Assembly (NCBI GenBank): GCA_030447925.1
Contig: JAUJNX010000003.1
Location: 372,001 to 436,000, forward strand
Length of the DNA stretch: 64,000 bases
Source: Egibacteraceae bacterium
GTDB taxonomy: Bacteria > Actinomycetota > Nitriliruptoria > Euzebyales > Egibacteraceae
Direction: 5' to 3'
Part shown: piece after piece, positions 25,269-34,746 of the stretch
How positions within the stretch are numbered: the stretch's first letter is position 1
Layout: every line of letters begins with the position of its first letter
Translations under genes and position numbers: made by a program
Notes under the pieces: model-generated
The model's database searches: none
Told to the model about the DNA's origin: nothing
The model's input: the letters and a program-made list of their open reading frames with translations, nothing else

Positions 25269-25897
25269 CAGGCGCCGGCGTCAGCGGACCGGCGACGCTG
25301 CACCAGCAGCGCGCCACCACCGGCCGCGGCCAGGACCAGCGCGCCGCCCGCCACGTACGGGCCGGGGGAGCCGGTCGCCGCCGCGGCAGCCTGGCCGCCG
25401 CTGCCGGTGTCGATCGTGCCCGGCGCAGCCGAGGAGGACGTCAGCTGGGCGCGGGCGTTGCCGGTGGGCGGCGGGAAGCTCGCGGAGTGGGTGTTCAGGT
25501 AGAAGCCCGCGGGGTCGTCGATGATCTGCTGCGCCAGGCCGGGGTCGATCTGCGTGGTGGCGGAGCTGCCGCTGTTGATCGCCGCGCTGTCGAGCGGCAC
25601 CACCACCTCGCCGTTGCTGCCGGCGGCGCCGCGGTGGATGTGCCCCGCGGTGATGTCCTCCTCATTGCCGGTGATCTGCACGGTGTAGGTGAGCGCTCCG
25701 GCCGCGGTCAGCTGGAAGCTGCCCGTGACGGAGGTGCCCTCCTCGCCGCTGCCGGGCGGCACCTCCTCCTCGCCGCTGCCCGAGGCGGCGAGGGTGACGG
25801 TCTCCTGAGCGAAGGCGGTGGCGGCGGACCCCAGCAGGGCCCCGGCGGTCAGCAGGCCAGCGGCCGCCACGGACCCCAGCAGTCGTCGAACGGTCAT
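25268..25897 (-). CDS. Surface protein with CHRD domain and sortase-like C-terminal anchor
   Basis: A signal peptide (GSVAAAGLLTAGALLGSAAT, cleaved near AFAQ) leads into a CHRD domain with ITAGHIHRGAAGSNGEVVV and DPAGFYLNTHS, as in chordin-like bacterial proteins. The C-terminus has a membrane segment (YVAGGALVLAAAGGGALLV) and a basic tail (QRRRS). That is the architecture of a sorting signal. The expected LPxTG is missing; TIDTGSGG precedes the linker to the helix and may be the recognised sequence. Because it is coupled to the class F sortase gene, I infer it is a sortase substrate. Confidence 0.75.
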   Translation of the reverse strand: MTVRRLLGSVAAAGLLTAGALLGSAATAFAQETVTLAASGSGEEEVPPGSGEEGTSVTGSFQLTAAGALTYTVQITGNEEDITAGHIHRGAAGSNGEVVVPLDSAAINSGSSATTQIDPGLAQQIIDDPAGFYLNTHSASFPPPTGNARAQLTSSSAAPGTIDTGSGGQAAAAATGSPGPYVAGGALVLAAAGGGALLVQRRRSADAGA

Positions 25898-26040
25898 CGT
25901 CGAACTCCTCGGCTATCTCCACAGCGGTCGACCACCCGGCCGCCGCCTCGACTGCACCGGTGTACGAGGGGATCCCCCCGTCCGGTTCACCGCCCCGACT
26001 TTTCGCTCACTCCAAACGCGGGTTACGGTAGGGCCACGTC

Positions 26041-26736
26041 ATGGAGCGCCGACCGACACGCAGCGAGCACGAGGCCCTGAAGGCCATCTACCGCGCGACC
26101 GTCGACGGGAACGCCGCCTCGACCGGTGACCTGGCCCACGCGCTGGGTCTCACCCCGGGGACGGTGACCGCCACGGTCAAGCGGCTGGCCGAGCACGGGC
26201 TCGTGCTGCACACCCCGTACCACGGGGTGGAGCTCACCGCGCCCGGCCGCCGCACGGCGGTCGCGGCCATCCGGCGGCACCGCATCGTCGAGCGCTTCCT
26301 GTCCGACATGCTCGGCTACTCGTGGAACGAGGCGAGCGAGCTCGCCGGCTCCTTCGAGTTCGAGCTGCCCGCCGAGGTGGAGGAGCGGCTGTTCGTGGCC
26401 CTCCACCGCCCCGACACCTGCCCGCACGGCTTCCCGATCCCCGCCCCCGAGGTCGACCGGCTGCCCCAGCTGCCGCCCCTGCCCTCGCTCGAGCCGGGCC
26501 AGCGCGCCGTCGTCGCGCTGCCCGGGTCGACCGAGCCGGAGGTCGCGGCGTTCCTGGAGACGCTCGGCCTGCGCCCCGGTGTGGAGATCGAGCTGCGGGA
26601 GAAGCACCCGTTCGACGGCCCTCTGGTCCTCCGGGTCGGGGGCAGGGACCGGACCCTCGGATTCAACCTCGCACAGCAGATCTACGTGAGCGTGCTCGCC
26701 TACGACGGGCCCGCCGGAGAAAGTGAGTCCCCGTGA
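26041..26736 (+). CDS. DtxR/MntR-family regulator with altered metal ligands
   Basis: Three domains can be seen: a winged helix (STGDLAHALGLTPGTVTATV), a dimerisation/metal domain ending CPHGFPIPAPE, and a C-terminal FeoA/SH3-like domain (LEPGQRAVVALPG to FNLAQQIYV). In DtxR numbering recalled from the family, the H79 and E83 ligands in HRIVERFL remain. The VHxEACRWEH block that supplies H98, C102, E105 and H106 reads ASELAGSFEF here, so most of those ligands are lost. It may respond to another ion or signal. The ATG at 26041 opens the frame. The stop overlaps the hppA start by four bases. Confidence 0.82.
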   Translation: MERRPTRSEHEALKAIYRATVDGNAASTGDLAHALGLTPGTVTATVKRLAEHGLVLHTPYHGVELTAPGRRTAVAAIRRHRIVERFLSDMLGYSWNEASELAGSFEFELPAEVEERLFVALHRPDTCPHGFPIPAPEVDRLPQLPPLPSLEPGQRAVVALPGSTEPEVAAFLETLGLRPGVEIELREKHPFDGPLVLRVGGRDRTLGFNLAQQIYVSVLAYDGPAGESESP

Positions 26737-29066
26737 CACCGCTCGTCCTCGCCGCGGAGGGCGGGTTCCAGGAGTTCGAACTCGGGTCCACCGAGTTCCT
26801 CGTCCTGGGGCTGTCCGCCGCCACCGCGATCCTCGCCCTGCTGGTCGGCTTCTCGCTCATGCGCGGGGTGCTCGCCGCCGACCAGGGCCCCCAGAAGATG
26901 CGCGACATCGCCGCCGCGATCCAGGAGGGCGCCAACGCCTACCTGAACCGGCAGTTCCGCACGATCCTGGTCATCCTCGTGCCGCTCGCGATCATCGTGT
27001 TCATCACCTCGACCGCCGTGCTCACCCCCGAGGGCGAGGAGGCGCTGTCGTTCGCCGAGTCGGGGACCTACCGCACCCTGGCCTTCCTCGCCGGCGCCTT
27101 CCTGTCCGGCCTGACGGGCTACATCGGCATGGGCCTGGCCGTGCGCGGCAACGTCCGCACCGCCGCCGCGGCCCTGTCGGGGTCCCTGCCGGCCGCCCTC
27201 AAGGTCGCGTTCCGCACCGGCGGCGTGGCGGGCATGTTCACCGTCGGCCTCGGCCTGCTCGGCGCGACGCTCATCATCCTGCTGTTCCAGAACACCTCGT
27301 CGGCGATCCTGGTCGGCTTCGGCTTCGGCGGGTCGCTGCTGGCGCTGTTCCTGCGGGTCGGCGGCGGCATCTTCACCAAGGCCGCCGACGTCGGCGCGGA
27401 CCTGGTGGGCAAGGTCGAGCAGGGCATCCCGGAGGACGACGCCCGCAACCCCGCCACCATCGCCGACAACGTCGGTGACAACGTCGGCGACTGCGCGGGC
27501 ATGGCCTCGGACCTGTTCGAGTCCTACGAGGTCACCCTCGTCGCCGCCATCATCCTGGGCGTCGCGGCCTTCGACTCCATCGGCGCCAACCCCGCCCTGG
27601 GCCTGGTCTTCCCGGTCGCCGCGCGCGCCATCGGCGTGCTCGCCTCGATCGTGGGCGTCTATGCCGTGCGCGCGACCGACCAGGACCGCTCGGCGCTGGC
27701 GCCGATCAACCGCGGCTTCCTGGTCGCGGGCGTCCTGACCGTCATCGGCACCGCCGCGATCGCCCTGCTCTACGTCGGCAACAGCGAGTTCAACGAGGGC
27801 TGGCGGGTGCTCGGCGCGGTCGTCGCCGGACTGGTGCTCGCCCAGATCGTGAACCGGCTGACCGAGTACTTCACCTCCACCGAGTCCGCGCCCGTCCAGG
27901 AGATCGCGACCTCGTCGCGCACCGGCCCGGCGACCACGGTCCTGTCGGGCATCAGCTCGGGCCTGGAGTCCTCGGTATGGGCGATCCTGGCCATCGCCGG
28001 CGCCTTGGGCGTCGCGATCGCCATGGGCGGCGGCAACCTGCAGTTCGCCCTCTACCTGGTCGCGCTGACCGGCATGGGCATGCTGTCCACCACCGGCGTC
28101 ATCGTCTCGGAGGACACCTTCGGGCCGGTGGCCGACAACGCCGCCGGCATCGCGGAGATGTCCGGTGAGTTCGAGGGCGAGCCGGCGCGGATCATGGTGT
28201 CGCTCGACGCGGTCGGCAACACCACCAAGGCGGTCACCAAGGGCTTCGCGATCGGGTCCGCGGTCATCGCCGCGGTCGCGCTGTTCGCGTCGTTCATCGA
28301 GACCATCGCCGCGGAGCTGGGGCTGGACGTCGAGGGGTCGGAGCTGTTCCTCAGCCCCGAGACCTCGATCAACGTCGCCGACCCGCTGACCTTCATCGGC
28401 CTGCTGATCGGCGGCGCGGTGCCGTTCCTGTTCAGCTCGTTCGCGATCCGCGCGGTGTCGCGCACCGCGGGCACCGTCGTGGAGGAGGTGCGCCGCCAGT
28501 TCCGGGAGCACCCCGGGATCATGGACTACACCGAGCGCCCCGACTACAAGCGTGTCATCGACATCTGCACCGCGGCGTCGCTGCGCGAGCTGACCACGCC
28601 CGCGCTGCTGGCGGTCCTGACCCCCGTGATCGTCGGCTTCGGCATCAACTACTTCGCGCTCGGCGCCTTTCTGGCGGCGGTCATCCTGGTCGGCCAGCTG
28701 ATGGCGAACTTCCTGTCCAACGCCGGTGGCGCCTGGGACAACGCGAAGAAGTACATCGAGGACGGCCACGAGGGCGGCAAGGGGTCGGAGTCGCACAAGG
28801 CCGCGGTCATCGGCGACACCGTCGGCGACCCGTTCAAGGACACCGCGGGCCCCGCCCTGAACCCGCTCATCAAGGTCATGAACCTGGTGTCGCTGCTGAT
28901 CCTGCCGGCGGTCATCGCCCTGCAGGACAACGTCCCCGCCCGCCTCGGCATCACCGCCGTGGCGATCGCGATCCTGGCCGGCGCGATCATCTTCTCCAAG
29001 CGCCAGGCCGACACCCTCCAGCAGGCCCAGGCCAAGCCCGACGTGGTCCCCGCCACGCAGCGCTGA
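26733..29066 (+). CDS. hppA: Membrane-bound proton-translocating pyrophosphatase, K+-independent type
   Basis: This 777-residue pump couples PPi hydrolysis to proton export. It has about sixteen membrane segments. The catalytic core is complete: FTKAADVGADLVGKVE and DNVGDNVGDCAGMASDLFE, and later DNAAGIAEMSGEFEGEP and GDTVGDPFKDTAGPALNPL. The segment GNTTKAVTKGFAIGS has lysine and threonine at the two positions that are alanine in K+-dependent enzymes, so it should be K+-insensitive. The GTG start overlaps the DtxR-like stop by four bases. A long hairpin 16 bases after the stop ends the transcript. Confidence 0.95.
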   Translation: MTPLVLAAEGGFQEFELGSTEFLVLGLSAATAILALLVGFSLMRGVLAADQGPQKMRDIAAAIQEGANAYLNRQFRTILVILVPLAIIVFITSTAVLTPEGEEALSFAESGTYRTLAFLAGAFLSGLTGYIGMGLAVRGNVRTAAAALSGSLPAALKVAFRTGGVAGMFTVGLGLLGATLIILLFQNTSSAILVGFGFGGSLLALFLRVGGGIFTKAADVGADLVGKVEQGIPEDDARNPATIADNVGDNVGDCAGMASDLFESYEVTLVAAIILGVAAFDSIGANPALGLVFPVAARAIGVLASIVGVYAVRATDQDRSALAPINRGFLVAGVLTVIGTAAIALLYVGNSEFNEGWRVLGAVVAGLVLAQIVNRLTEYFTSTESAPVQEIATSSRTGPATTVLSGISSGLESSVWAILAIAGALGVAIAMGGGNLQFALYLVALTGMGMLSTTGVIVSEDTFGPVADNAAGIAEMSGEFEGEPARIMVSLDAVGNTTKAVTKGFAIGSAVIAAVALFASFIETIAAELGLDVEGSELFLSPETSINVADPLTFIGLLIGGAVPFLFSSFAIRAVSRTAGTVVEEVRRQFREHPGIMDYTERPDYKRVIDICTAASLRELTTPALLAVLTPVIVGFGINYFALGAFLAAVILVGQLMANFLSNAGGAWDNAKKYIEDGHEGGKGSESHKAAVIGDTVGDPFKDTAGPALNPLIKVMNLVSLLILPAVIALQDNVPARLGITAVAIAILAGAIIFSKRQADTLQQAQAKPDVVPATQR

Positions 29067-29081
29067 CGGCCGCCCGCACCC

Positions 29082-29125
29082 GCGTCCGGACCCCGGCACG
29101 AACCCCTCATCCGGGGTCCGGACGC
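29082..29125. terminator. Strong hairpin terminator after hppA
   Basis: GCGTCCGGACCCCGG and CCGGGGTCCGGACGC form a perfect fifteen-pair stem with a 14-base loop, starting 16 bases after the hppA stop. No T run follows, as is common at this GC content. Confidence 0.8.
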
Positions 29126-29166
29126 TCCCGTCCCACTGGCCCACACCGCCTTGCTGGCTTGGCTGC

Positions 29167-29418
29167 ATGTCAGAACAGCTAGCGATCCGCATCCCAGATG
29201 AGCTGGCACGCGGGCTGGACGAGGCGGTGGCGTCCGGTGGCTACAGCAGCCGGGCGGAGGCGGTGCGACTGGCCATCGCCGCGCTCGTCGACACCGAACG
29301 GCTGTGCCGGGTGGGTGCGGCCATCGTGGAGGGCTACCGGCGTCAGCCCCAGAGCGACGAGGACGTCGAACTCGCCACCCGCGCGGCTCTCGCGTCCATC
29401 GAGGAGGAGCCCTGGTGA
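29167..29418 (+). CDS. Ribbon-helix-helix antitoxin
   Basis: The 83-residue protein starts LAIRIPDELARGLDEAVAS, a ribbon-helix-helix beta strand and helix, followed by YSSRAEAVRLAIAAL. Its C-terminal half is acidic (SDEDVELATRAALASIEEEPW) and would wrap the toxin. It overlaps the MazF-type gene by four bases, so this is a type II toxin-antitoxin pair, and the complex should repress its own promoter in the 100 bases after hppA. Confidence 0.88.
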   Translation: MSEQLAIRIPDELARGLDEAVASGGYSSRAEAVRLAIAALVDTERLCRVGAAIVEGYRRQPQSDEDVELATRAALASIEEEPW

Positions 29419-29750
29419 GCGCCCTGCGGCAGGGCGACGTCTGGTGGGGGGAGTCGCCGGACGCGAAGGGCCGGCCGTACCTCGTCGTGACCCGCGACCA
29501 GGCCATCGACGTGCTGCGCACGATCCTGGTCGCGCCGGTCACCCGAACGGTCAGGGCGATACCGACCGAGGTGCCCCTGGGCCCCGACGAGGGGCTCCGG
29601 ACCGTCTGCGCCGCCAGGCTGGACAACGTGCTGCCCTTCCCCAAGGCCATGCTCGTCCGCCGCATGGGCGCGCTCGCCCCCGCCCGGCGGGACGAGCTGT
29701 GCGCCGTGGTCAGCCACGACCGACTGCTGACGGGGCGGTACGCAGGGTGC
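29415..29750 (+). CDS. mazF: MazF/PemK-type toxin (no stop before the next gene)
   Basis: The endoribonuclease fold is clear: LRQGDVWWGESPDAKGRPYL, VVTRDQ, TILVAPVTRTVRAIPTEVPL, VCAARLDNVLPFPKAML and VRRMGALAPARRDEL. MazF toxins cut mRNA at short sites. The start GTG overlaps the antitoxin stop by four bases. The family's sequence ends near 29740-29750, but the frame has no stop there and runs on in phase into the esterase gene. The end given is where family similarity stops; the true end is unclear and a small indel may have removed the stop. Confidence 0.78.
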
Positions 29751-29888
29751 CGTCGACGACCCTCACCGTCGCCACCAGGGGCGGCGGGCGCCGCGGCCCC
29801 GCCCTGTGGGCGCCCCGGCCGGGGCCGCTGGCCGACGCGGTCGCCGAGGCGGTGGACTGGTACCGGTCCCAGCCGTCATCCTGAGGAC

Positions 29889-30806
<918 letters not shown>

Positions 30807-30952
30807 CCCCCGCCGCGCCTGCCGTGCGCGGGCGCCTAGGTCGGCCCCCGACCGCAGGCCCTCAGCGTGCCGCCCCGCAGGAGGCGGGCGGCGGCGGCCG
30901 AGATCGCCGTCCAGGAGCCGCTGGACCTGGTTCCCGCCCGTGGGCAAGGCGG

Positions 30953-31390
30953 TCACGTCGCCTCCGCCTGCTCCAGCACCGTCAGGGTCGGGCGGGCGCG
31001 CAGCGTGGCCAGGAACGGGTCGTCGCGTCTTCCCAGTCCCGCACGCTGCGGACCGTCACCTGCACGGGCAGCCCGATCCGTCGTTCCGCCCGGTCGGCTG
31101 CGGCGTCGACCGCCTCGCGGTCCACCTCGTCCCCGAGGACCAGTACGTCGACGTCCGCGGGCGAGGGCCCGTCCTCCCCGGCGTAGCGCGCGGCCCAGGA
31201 CCCGAACAGCACGACGCGCTCGCCGCCGCGGATGCCAGCGAACTCCTCGGCCACGACCTGCGGTGCCCCGAACGCCGCGAGCACCACCTGCCGGAGCGGC
31301 TGGAACAGGGGATGGTCCGGGTTGCCGCGGACCCGCCGGTTGCGCCCCTCCTGCCGGCTGACGACGAGCCCGGCCGCTGCCGCCCGACCA
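30953..31390 (-). pseudogene. Nucleotidyltransferase (MNT-type) protein, 5'-truncated and frameshifted
   Basis: The core VVLFGSWAARYAGEDGPSPA and DVDVLVLGDEVD has the GSxxxR and DxD-like motif of MNT nucleotidyltransferases. Upstream, AGLVVSRQEGRNRRVRGNPD is the wing end of an ArsR-type helix-turn-helix that usually precedes this domain, but the rest of the helix-turn-helix is missing up to the prfC stop at 31419. Near 31020-31035 the frame changes before DDPFLATLRARPTLTV. This is a broken gene. Confidence 0.65.
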
Positions 31391-31418
31391 TGGGTACAGC
31401 CCGGTGCCCGTGGCCGGG

Positions 31419-33041
31419 TCAGGGGGAGGTGTCGCGGGTGATGCCGAGTTCGGTGAAGGTGATGTCGGGGTGGTCCTGGGCGGCCCAGCGCAGGGTGTGC
31501 TCGTCGCGGCACAGCAGCAGGTGGTCGCCGTGGCGGTCGCGCACGACGACGGTGCCGCGCTGGCCGCGCAGCCGGTCGGCCGCCGCGGCCGACACCCCGC
31601 GCGCGAGCTGCCACGGCGCCGGCTCCATGGTGATCTCGCAGCCGAACTCGTTGGCCATGCGGTGCTGGGCGACCTCGAACTGCAGGCGGCCGACGCCCGC
31701 CAGGATCGGCTGCTGGTCCCCGAAGTCCGGGCGGCGCAGGACGTGGACCACGCCCTCCTCGTCGAGCTGGGCAAGCCCCGCGCGGAACTGCTTGTAGCGG
31801 TTGGTGTCGCGGTTGCGCACGTTGGCGAACTGCTCCGGTGCGAAGGTCGGGATCGGCGGGAACGCGACCCGCGGGCCCGCGTAGAGGGTGTCGCCGACCT
31901 GCAGCCCGGTCGCGTTCACGACCCCGACGATGTCGCCGGGGACGGCGTCGTCCACGGTCTCGCGGTCCGCCGCGAACAGCTGGTGGGCGTACTTCAGCTG
32001 GTAGGAGCGCCCGGTGCGCGCCAGCGTCGCGGTCATGCCCCGGCTGAACCGTCCCGAGTTCACGCGCAGAAAGGCGATCCGGTCCCGGTGGCGGGGGTCC
32101 ATGTTGGCCTGGACCTTGAACACCAGCCCGCTGAACGGGTCCGCGACCGGCCGCGGGGGCGCCCCGGCGGGCTCGGACACCGGCTGGGCCGCGGGCGCGG
32201 GCGCAAGCTGCGCGAAGCCCTCCAGCAGCAGCCGGACCCCGAAGTTGGCCAGCGCGCTGCCGAAGAACACCGGCGTCTGGCGGCCGGCGAGGAAGGCCTC
32301 GCGGTCGAGGTGGCGCTCCTCGATGTCGAGCAGCTCCAGCTCCTCGAGCGCGGCGTCCCAGCGGTCCTGCGGGCAGCCCTCCGGCTCGGCCTTCTCCAGC
32401 GGGACGCGGTGCTCGTCACCGACCGTCGCCCCGTGGGCGGTGCGGTCGAAGCGCACGAGCTCCCCGGCGGCGCGGTCCACGATGCCGGCGAAGTCGGGGC
32501 CGTCGGCGACGGGCCAGGTCACCGGCACCGGCTCCAGGCCGATGCGGTCGGTGATCTCGTCGAGCAGCTGGAGCGGCGCCAGGCCCGGCCGGTCGCACTT
32601 GTTGACGAAGGTCACGATCGGCAGCCCGCGGTCGCGGCAGACGCGGAACAGCTTGAGGGTCTGGGGCTCCAGCCCCTTGGCCATGTCCAGGACCATGACC
32701 GCGGCGTCCGCCGCGCACAGGGTGCGGTAGGTGTCCTCGCTGAAGTCGGCGTGCCCGGGCGTGTCGAGCAGGTTGAAGTGCCACGCACCGTAGCTGAAGT
32801 GCAGCACGGTGGAGGAGATCGAGATGCCGCGCTGGCGCTCCAGCTCCATCCAGTCGCTGGTCGCCGCCCGCGCCTGGCGCCGGGACGCGACCGCGCCCGC
32901 CTCGTGCACCGCACCCGCGTAGAGCAGCAGCTTCTCGGTCAGCGTGGTCTTGCCCGCGTCCGGGTGGCTGATGATCGCGAACGTCCGCCGGGTGGCGACC
33001 TCGGCGAGCAGCCGGGGGTCGGTGGCGGCGGGCGTGGACAT
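31419..33041 (-). CDS. prfC: Peptide chain release factor 3
   Basis: RF3 is a ribosomal GTPase that recycles RF1/RF2 after termination. The 540-residue protein has the P-loop HPDAGKTTLTEKLL, switch II DTPGHADFSEDTYR and the NKCD base-recognition motif; QRGISISSTVLHF is an RF3/EF-G switch I region. The C-terminal PRHRDRIAFLRVNSGRF and HRMANEFGCEI segments are RF3-specific. Length fits E. coli RF3 (529). The ATG at 33041 opens the gene. Cytoplasmic. Confidence 0.95.
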   Translation of the reverse strand: MSTPAATDPRLLAEVATRRTFAIISHPDAGKTTLTEKLLLYAGAVHEAGAVASRRQARAATSDWMELERQRGISISSTVLHFSYGAWHFNLLDTPGHADFSEDTYRTLCAADAAVMVLDMAKGLEPQTLKLFRVCRDRGLPIVTFVNKCDRPGLAPLQLLDEITDRIGLEPVPVTWPVADGPDFAGIVDRAAGELVRFDRTAHGATVGDEHRVPLEKAEPEGCPQDRWDAALEELELLDIEERHLDREAFLAGRQTPVFFGSALANFGVRLLLEGFAQLAPAPAAQPVSEPAGAPPRPVADPFSGLVFKVQANMDPRHRDRIAFLRVNSGRFSRGMTATLARTGRSYQLKYAHQLFAADRETVDDAVPGDIVGVVNATGLQVGDTLYAGPRVAFPPIPTFAPEQFANVRNRDTNRYKQFRAGLAQLDEEGVVHVLRRPDFGDQQPILAGVGRLQFEVAQHRMANEFGCEITMEPAPWQLARGVSAAAADRLRGQRGTVVVRDRHGDHLLLCRDEHTLRWAAQDHPDITFTELGITRDTSP

Positions 33042-33126
33042 GCGTCGGCTCCTGTGCGGGGTGGGGTCAGCCCCCCAGGTTACGGCGCGGCCAGGAACGC
33101 GCGCAGGAGCGCGGCGGTGGCGTCGC

Positions 33127-33594
33127 TCACCCGGCGCTGCCGTCGCCGGCGGCGACGGCCCGGCGGAGCAGGTCGCGGAGGGTGCGGCGCGCGGGCTCGT
33201 CGAGGCCCGCGAACAGGGGCAGGTCCGCGAGCAGGCGGGTCTCCAGGTCGCGGCGCAGGGTCCGCCCGTCGTCGGTGAGGACCAGCTGGCGCACGCGGCG
33301 GTCGTCCGGGTCGGGCCGGCGGGCGACCAGCCCGCGCTGCTCGAGCCGGTCGACGATGCCGGTGAAGTTCGACGGGTCGTAGCCCAGGCGCCGGGCGAAC
33401 TCGCGCATCGGCGTGGGCCCGGACAGCCCGCGCAGCACCGAGCCCATCCCCGAGGTCAGGTCCAGCGCGGCGCAGCAGGCCAGGAAGTGCGCGCGCATGC
33501 GGCTCAGGAGGACGAAGAAGTCGTCCGCGGCGTCGGCGGCGACGGGATCGACGTCGGCGTCGCGCACCACCACGGTGTCCTGGCCCTCCTCCAT
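33127..33594 (-). CDS. MarR-family regulator
   Basis: The 155-residue protein carries a winged helix with PTPMREFARRLGYDPSNFTG, VDRLEQRGLVARRPDPDDRR and the wing VRQLVLTDDGRT. Flanking helices are the dimer interface. The ATG at 33594 is used. It is divergent from the secreted beta-propeller gene at 33685, so it may regulate it. In the gap an eight-base inverted repeat GGAGCAGT/ACTGCTCC (33611-33618, 33657-33664) is a weak operator candidate. Confidence 0.87.
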   Translation of the reverse strand: MEEGQDTVVVRDADVDPVAADAADDFFVLLSRMRAHFLACCAALDLTSGMGSVLRGLSGPTPMREFARRLGYDPSNFTGIVDRLEQRGLVARRPDPDDRRVRQLVLTDDGRTLRRDLETRLLADLPLFAGLDEPARRTLRDLLRRAVAAGDGSAG

Positions 33595-33684
33595 GGCCGC
33601 AGGGTAGCGGGGAGCAGTTGCGGGTCACTCACCACGTTGGTATATCTCCACTACCTACTGCTCCACCACCTTGGGAGACGACCC

Positions 33685-34698
33685 ATGAGACGCTCCATCG
33701 CCCTGCTGGCGGCGCTCGTCCTGCTGGCGCTGGCGCCCGCCGCCGCCGCGGCCGGCGCGGCAGCGCCCGCGCCGGCCCGGACGCTGGCCACCTTCCCGGC
33801 CGGGGACTTCCTGGAAAGCGTGGCGGTCGACCGCGACGGCGCGCTGTACGTGACCTCGGCCTTGAACGCGGCGATCGTGCGGCTGGCCCCGGACGGCACC
33901 CGCAGCACCTACGCCCAGTTCCCCGCCGCGCCGTTCGACCCGGCCAACCCGCTGGGCGTGACCAGCCTGGTCGGCACGGTCGCGTTCGATCCCCACGGCG
34001 TGCTCCACGCCACCTACGTCAACACCCGGCAGCCGGAGCTGACCGGGCTGTACCGGGTCACCGCGGACGGCCGGGAGAAGGTCGCGCCGTTCCCCGCCGA
34101 CGCCCAGCCCAACGGCATCACCGCCGACCGCGACGGGCTGTTCTACGCCGCCGACTCCGCCCGCGGGCGCCTCTACCGCATCGACCCGGCCGCCGGCACC
34201 ACCGAGACCTGGATCGAGGACGCGAGCCTCGCCCCGACCGGCGTGCCGGAGTTCCCCGGGGCCAACGGCGTCCGCCGCTACGGGCGGTCGCTGTACGTGT
34301 CCAACCCCTCGACCGCCGAGGTCGTGCGCGTGCCGATCCGGCGCGACGGCAGCGCGGGCGAGCCGCAGGTGCACGCCACCGGGGTGCGCATTGACGACTT
34401 CGCCTTCGACGTGGCCGGGCGCATCCTCGGCACGACCCACCCGTTCGACACCGTGGTGCGGGTGGACCGCGACGGCTCCTCCACGGTGCTCGCCGGAGCG
34501 GATCAGGGCGTGATCGGTCCGACCGCCGCGGCCTTCGGCACCGAGGGCGCGGATCGCACCGGTCTCTACGTGGTCACCGACGGCGGGTTCTTCGCCAACC
34601 TGCTCGACCCCGCCGCACCGGACGGTCCCCCCAGCGTGGTCCGCCTGCAGCTCACCGTCCCCGGCTTGCCCCTGCCGGGCACGACCGCGCCGCGCTGA
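33685..34698 (+). CDS. Secreted SMP-30/gluconolactonase-like beta-propeller protein
   Basis: A signal peptide (LLAALVLLALAPAAAAAG) is followed by about 300 residues of beta-propeller blades: AVDRDGALYVTSALNAAIVR, FDPHGVLHATYVNT, ADRDGLFYAADSARGRLYRI and FDVAGRILGTTHP. The pattern fits SMP-30/NHL-type propellers, with QPNGITADRDG resembling the metal-binding region of lactonases. The mature protein is extracytoplasmic. The reaction, if any, is unknown. The start ATG follows GGGAGACG. Ends just before a strong bidirectional hairpin. Confidence 0.75.
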   Translation: MRRSIALLAALVLLALAPAAAAAGAAAPAPARTLATFPAGDFLESVAVDRDGALYVTSALNAAIVRLAPDGTRSTYAQFPAAPFDPANPLGVTSLVGTVAFDPHGVLHATYVNTRQPELTGLYRVTADGREKVAPFPADAQPNGITADRDGLFYAADSARGRLYRIDPAAGTTETWIEDASLAPTGVPEFPGANGVRRYGRSLYVSNPSTAEVVRVPIRRDGSAGEPQVHATGVRIDDFAFDVAGRILGTTHPFDTVVRVDRDGSSTVLAGADQGVIGPTAAAFGTEGADRTGLYVVTDGGFFANLLDPAAPDGPPSVVRLQLTVPGLPLPGTTAPR

Positions 34699-34711
34699 CG
34701 CCCCCGGTCGT

Positions 34712-34742
34712 GCGCCCACCGCCCCCGTGCGGCGGTGGGCGC
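34712..34742. terminator. Bidirectional hairpin terminator between convergent genes
   Basis: GCGCCCACCGCC and GGCGGTGGGCGC form a perfect twelve-pair stem with a seven-base loop, between the convergent propeller and FAD oxidoreductase genes. Confidence 0.75.
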
Positions 34743-34746
34743 GCGG

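Noticed and set aside
26700-29192. An 830-codon open frame on the minus strand opposite hppA
   Set aside because: It has no protein-like composition (Asp/Arg/Gly/Gln repeats) and mirrors the codon pattern of hppA, whose motifs are complete on the plus strand.
29730-29884. A separate gene ending PLADAVAEAVDWYRSQPSS between MazF and the esterase
   Set aside because: No start or remaining upstream part is visible; it may be a fossil tail of an epimerase, but the support is too thin to annotate.
31404-33278. A 624-codon plus-strand frame across prfC
   Set aside because: Composition is typical of an antisense shadow, and RF3 motifs are intact on the minus strand.
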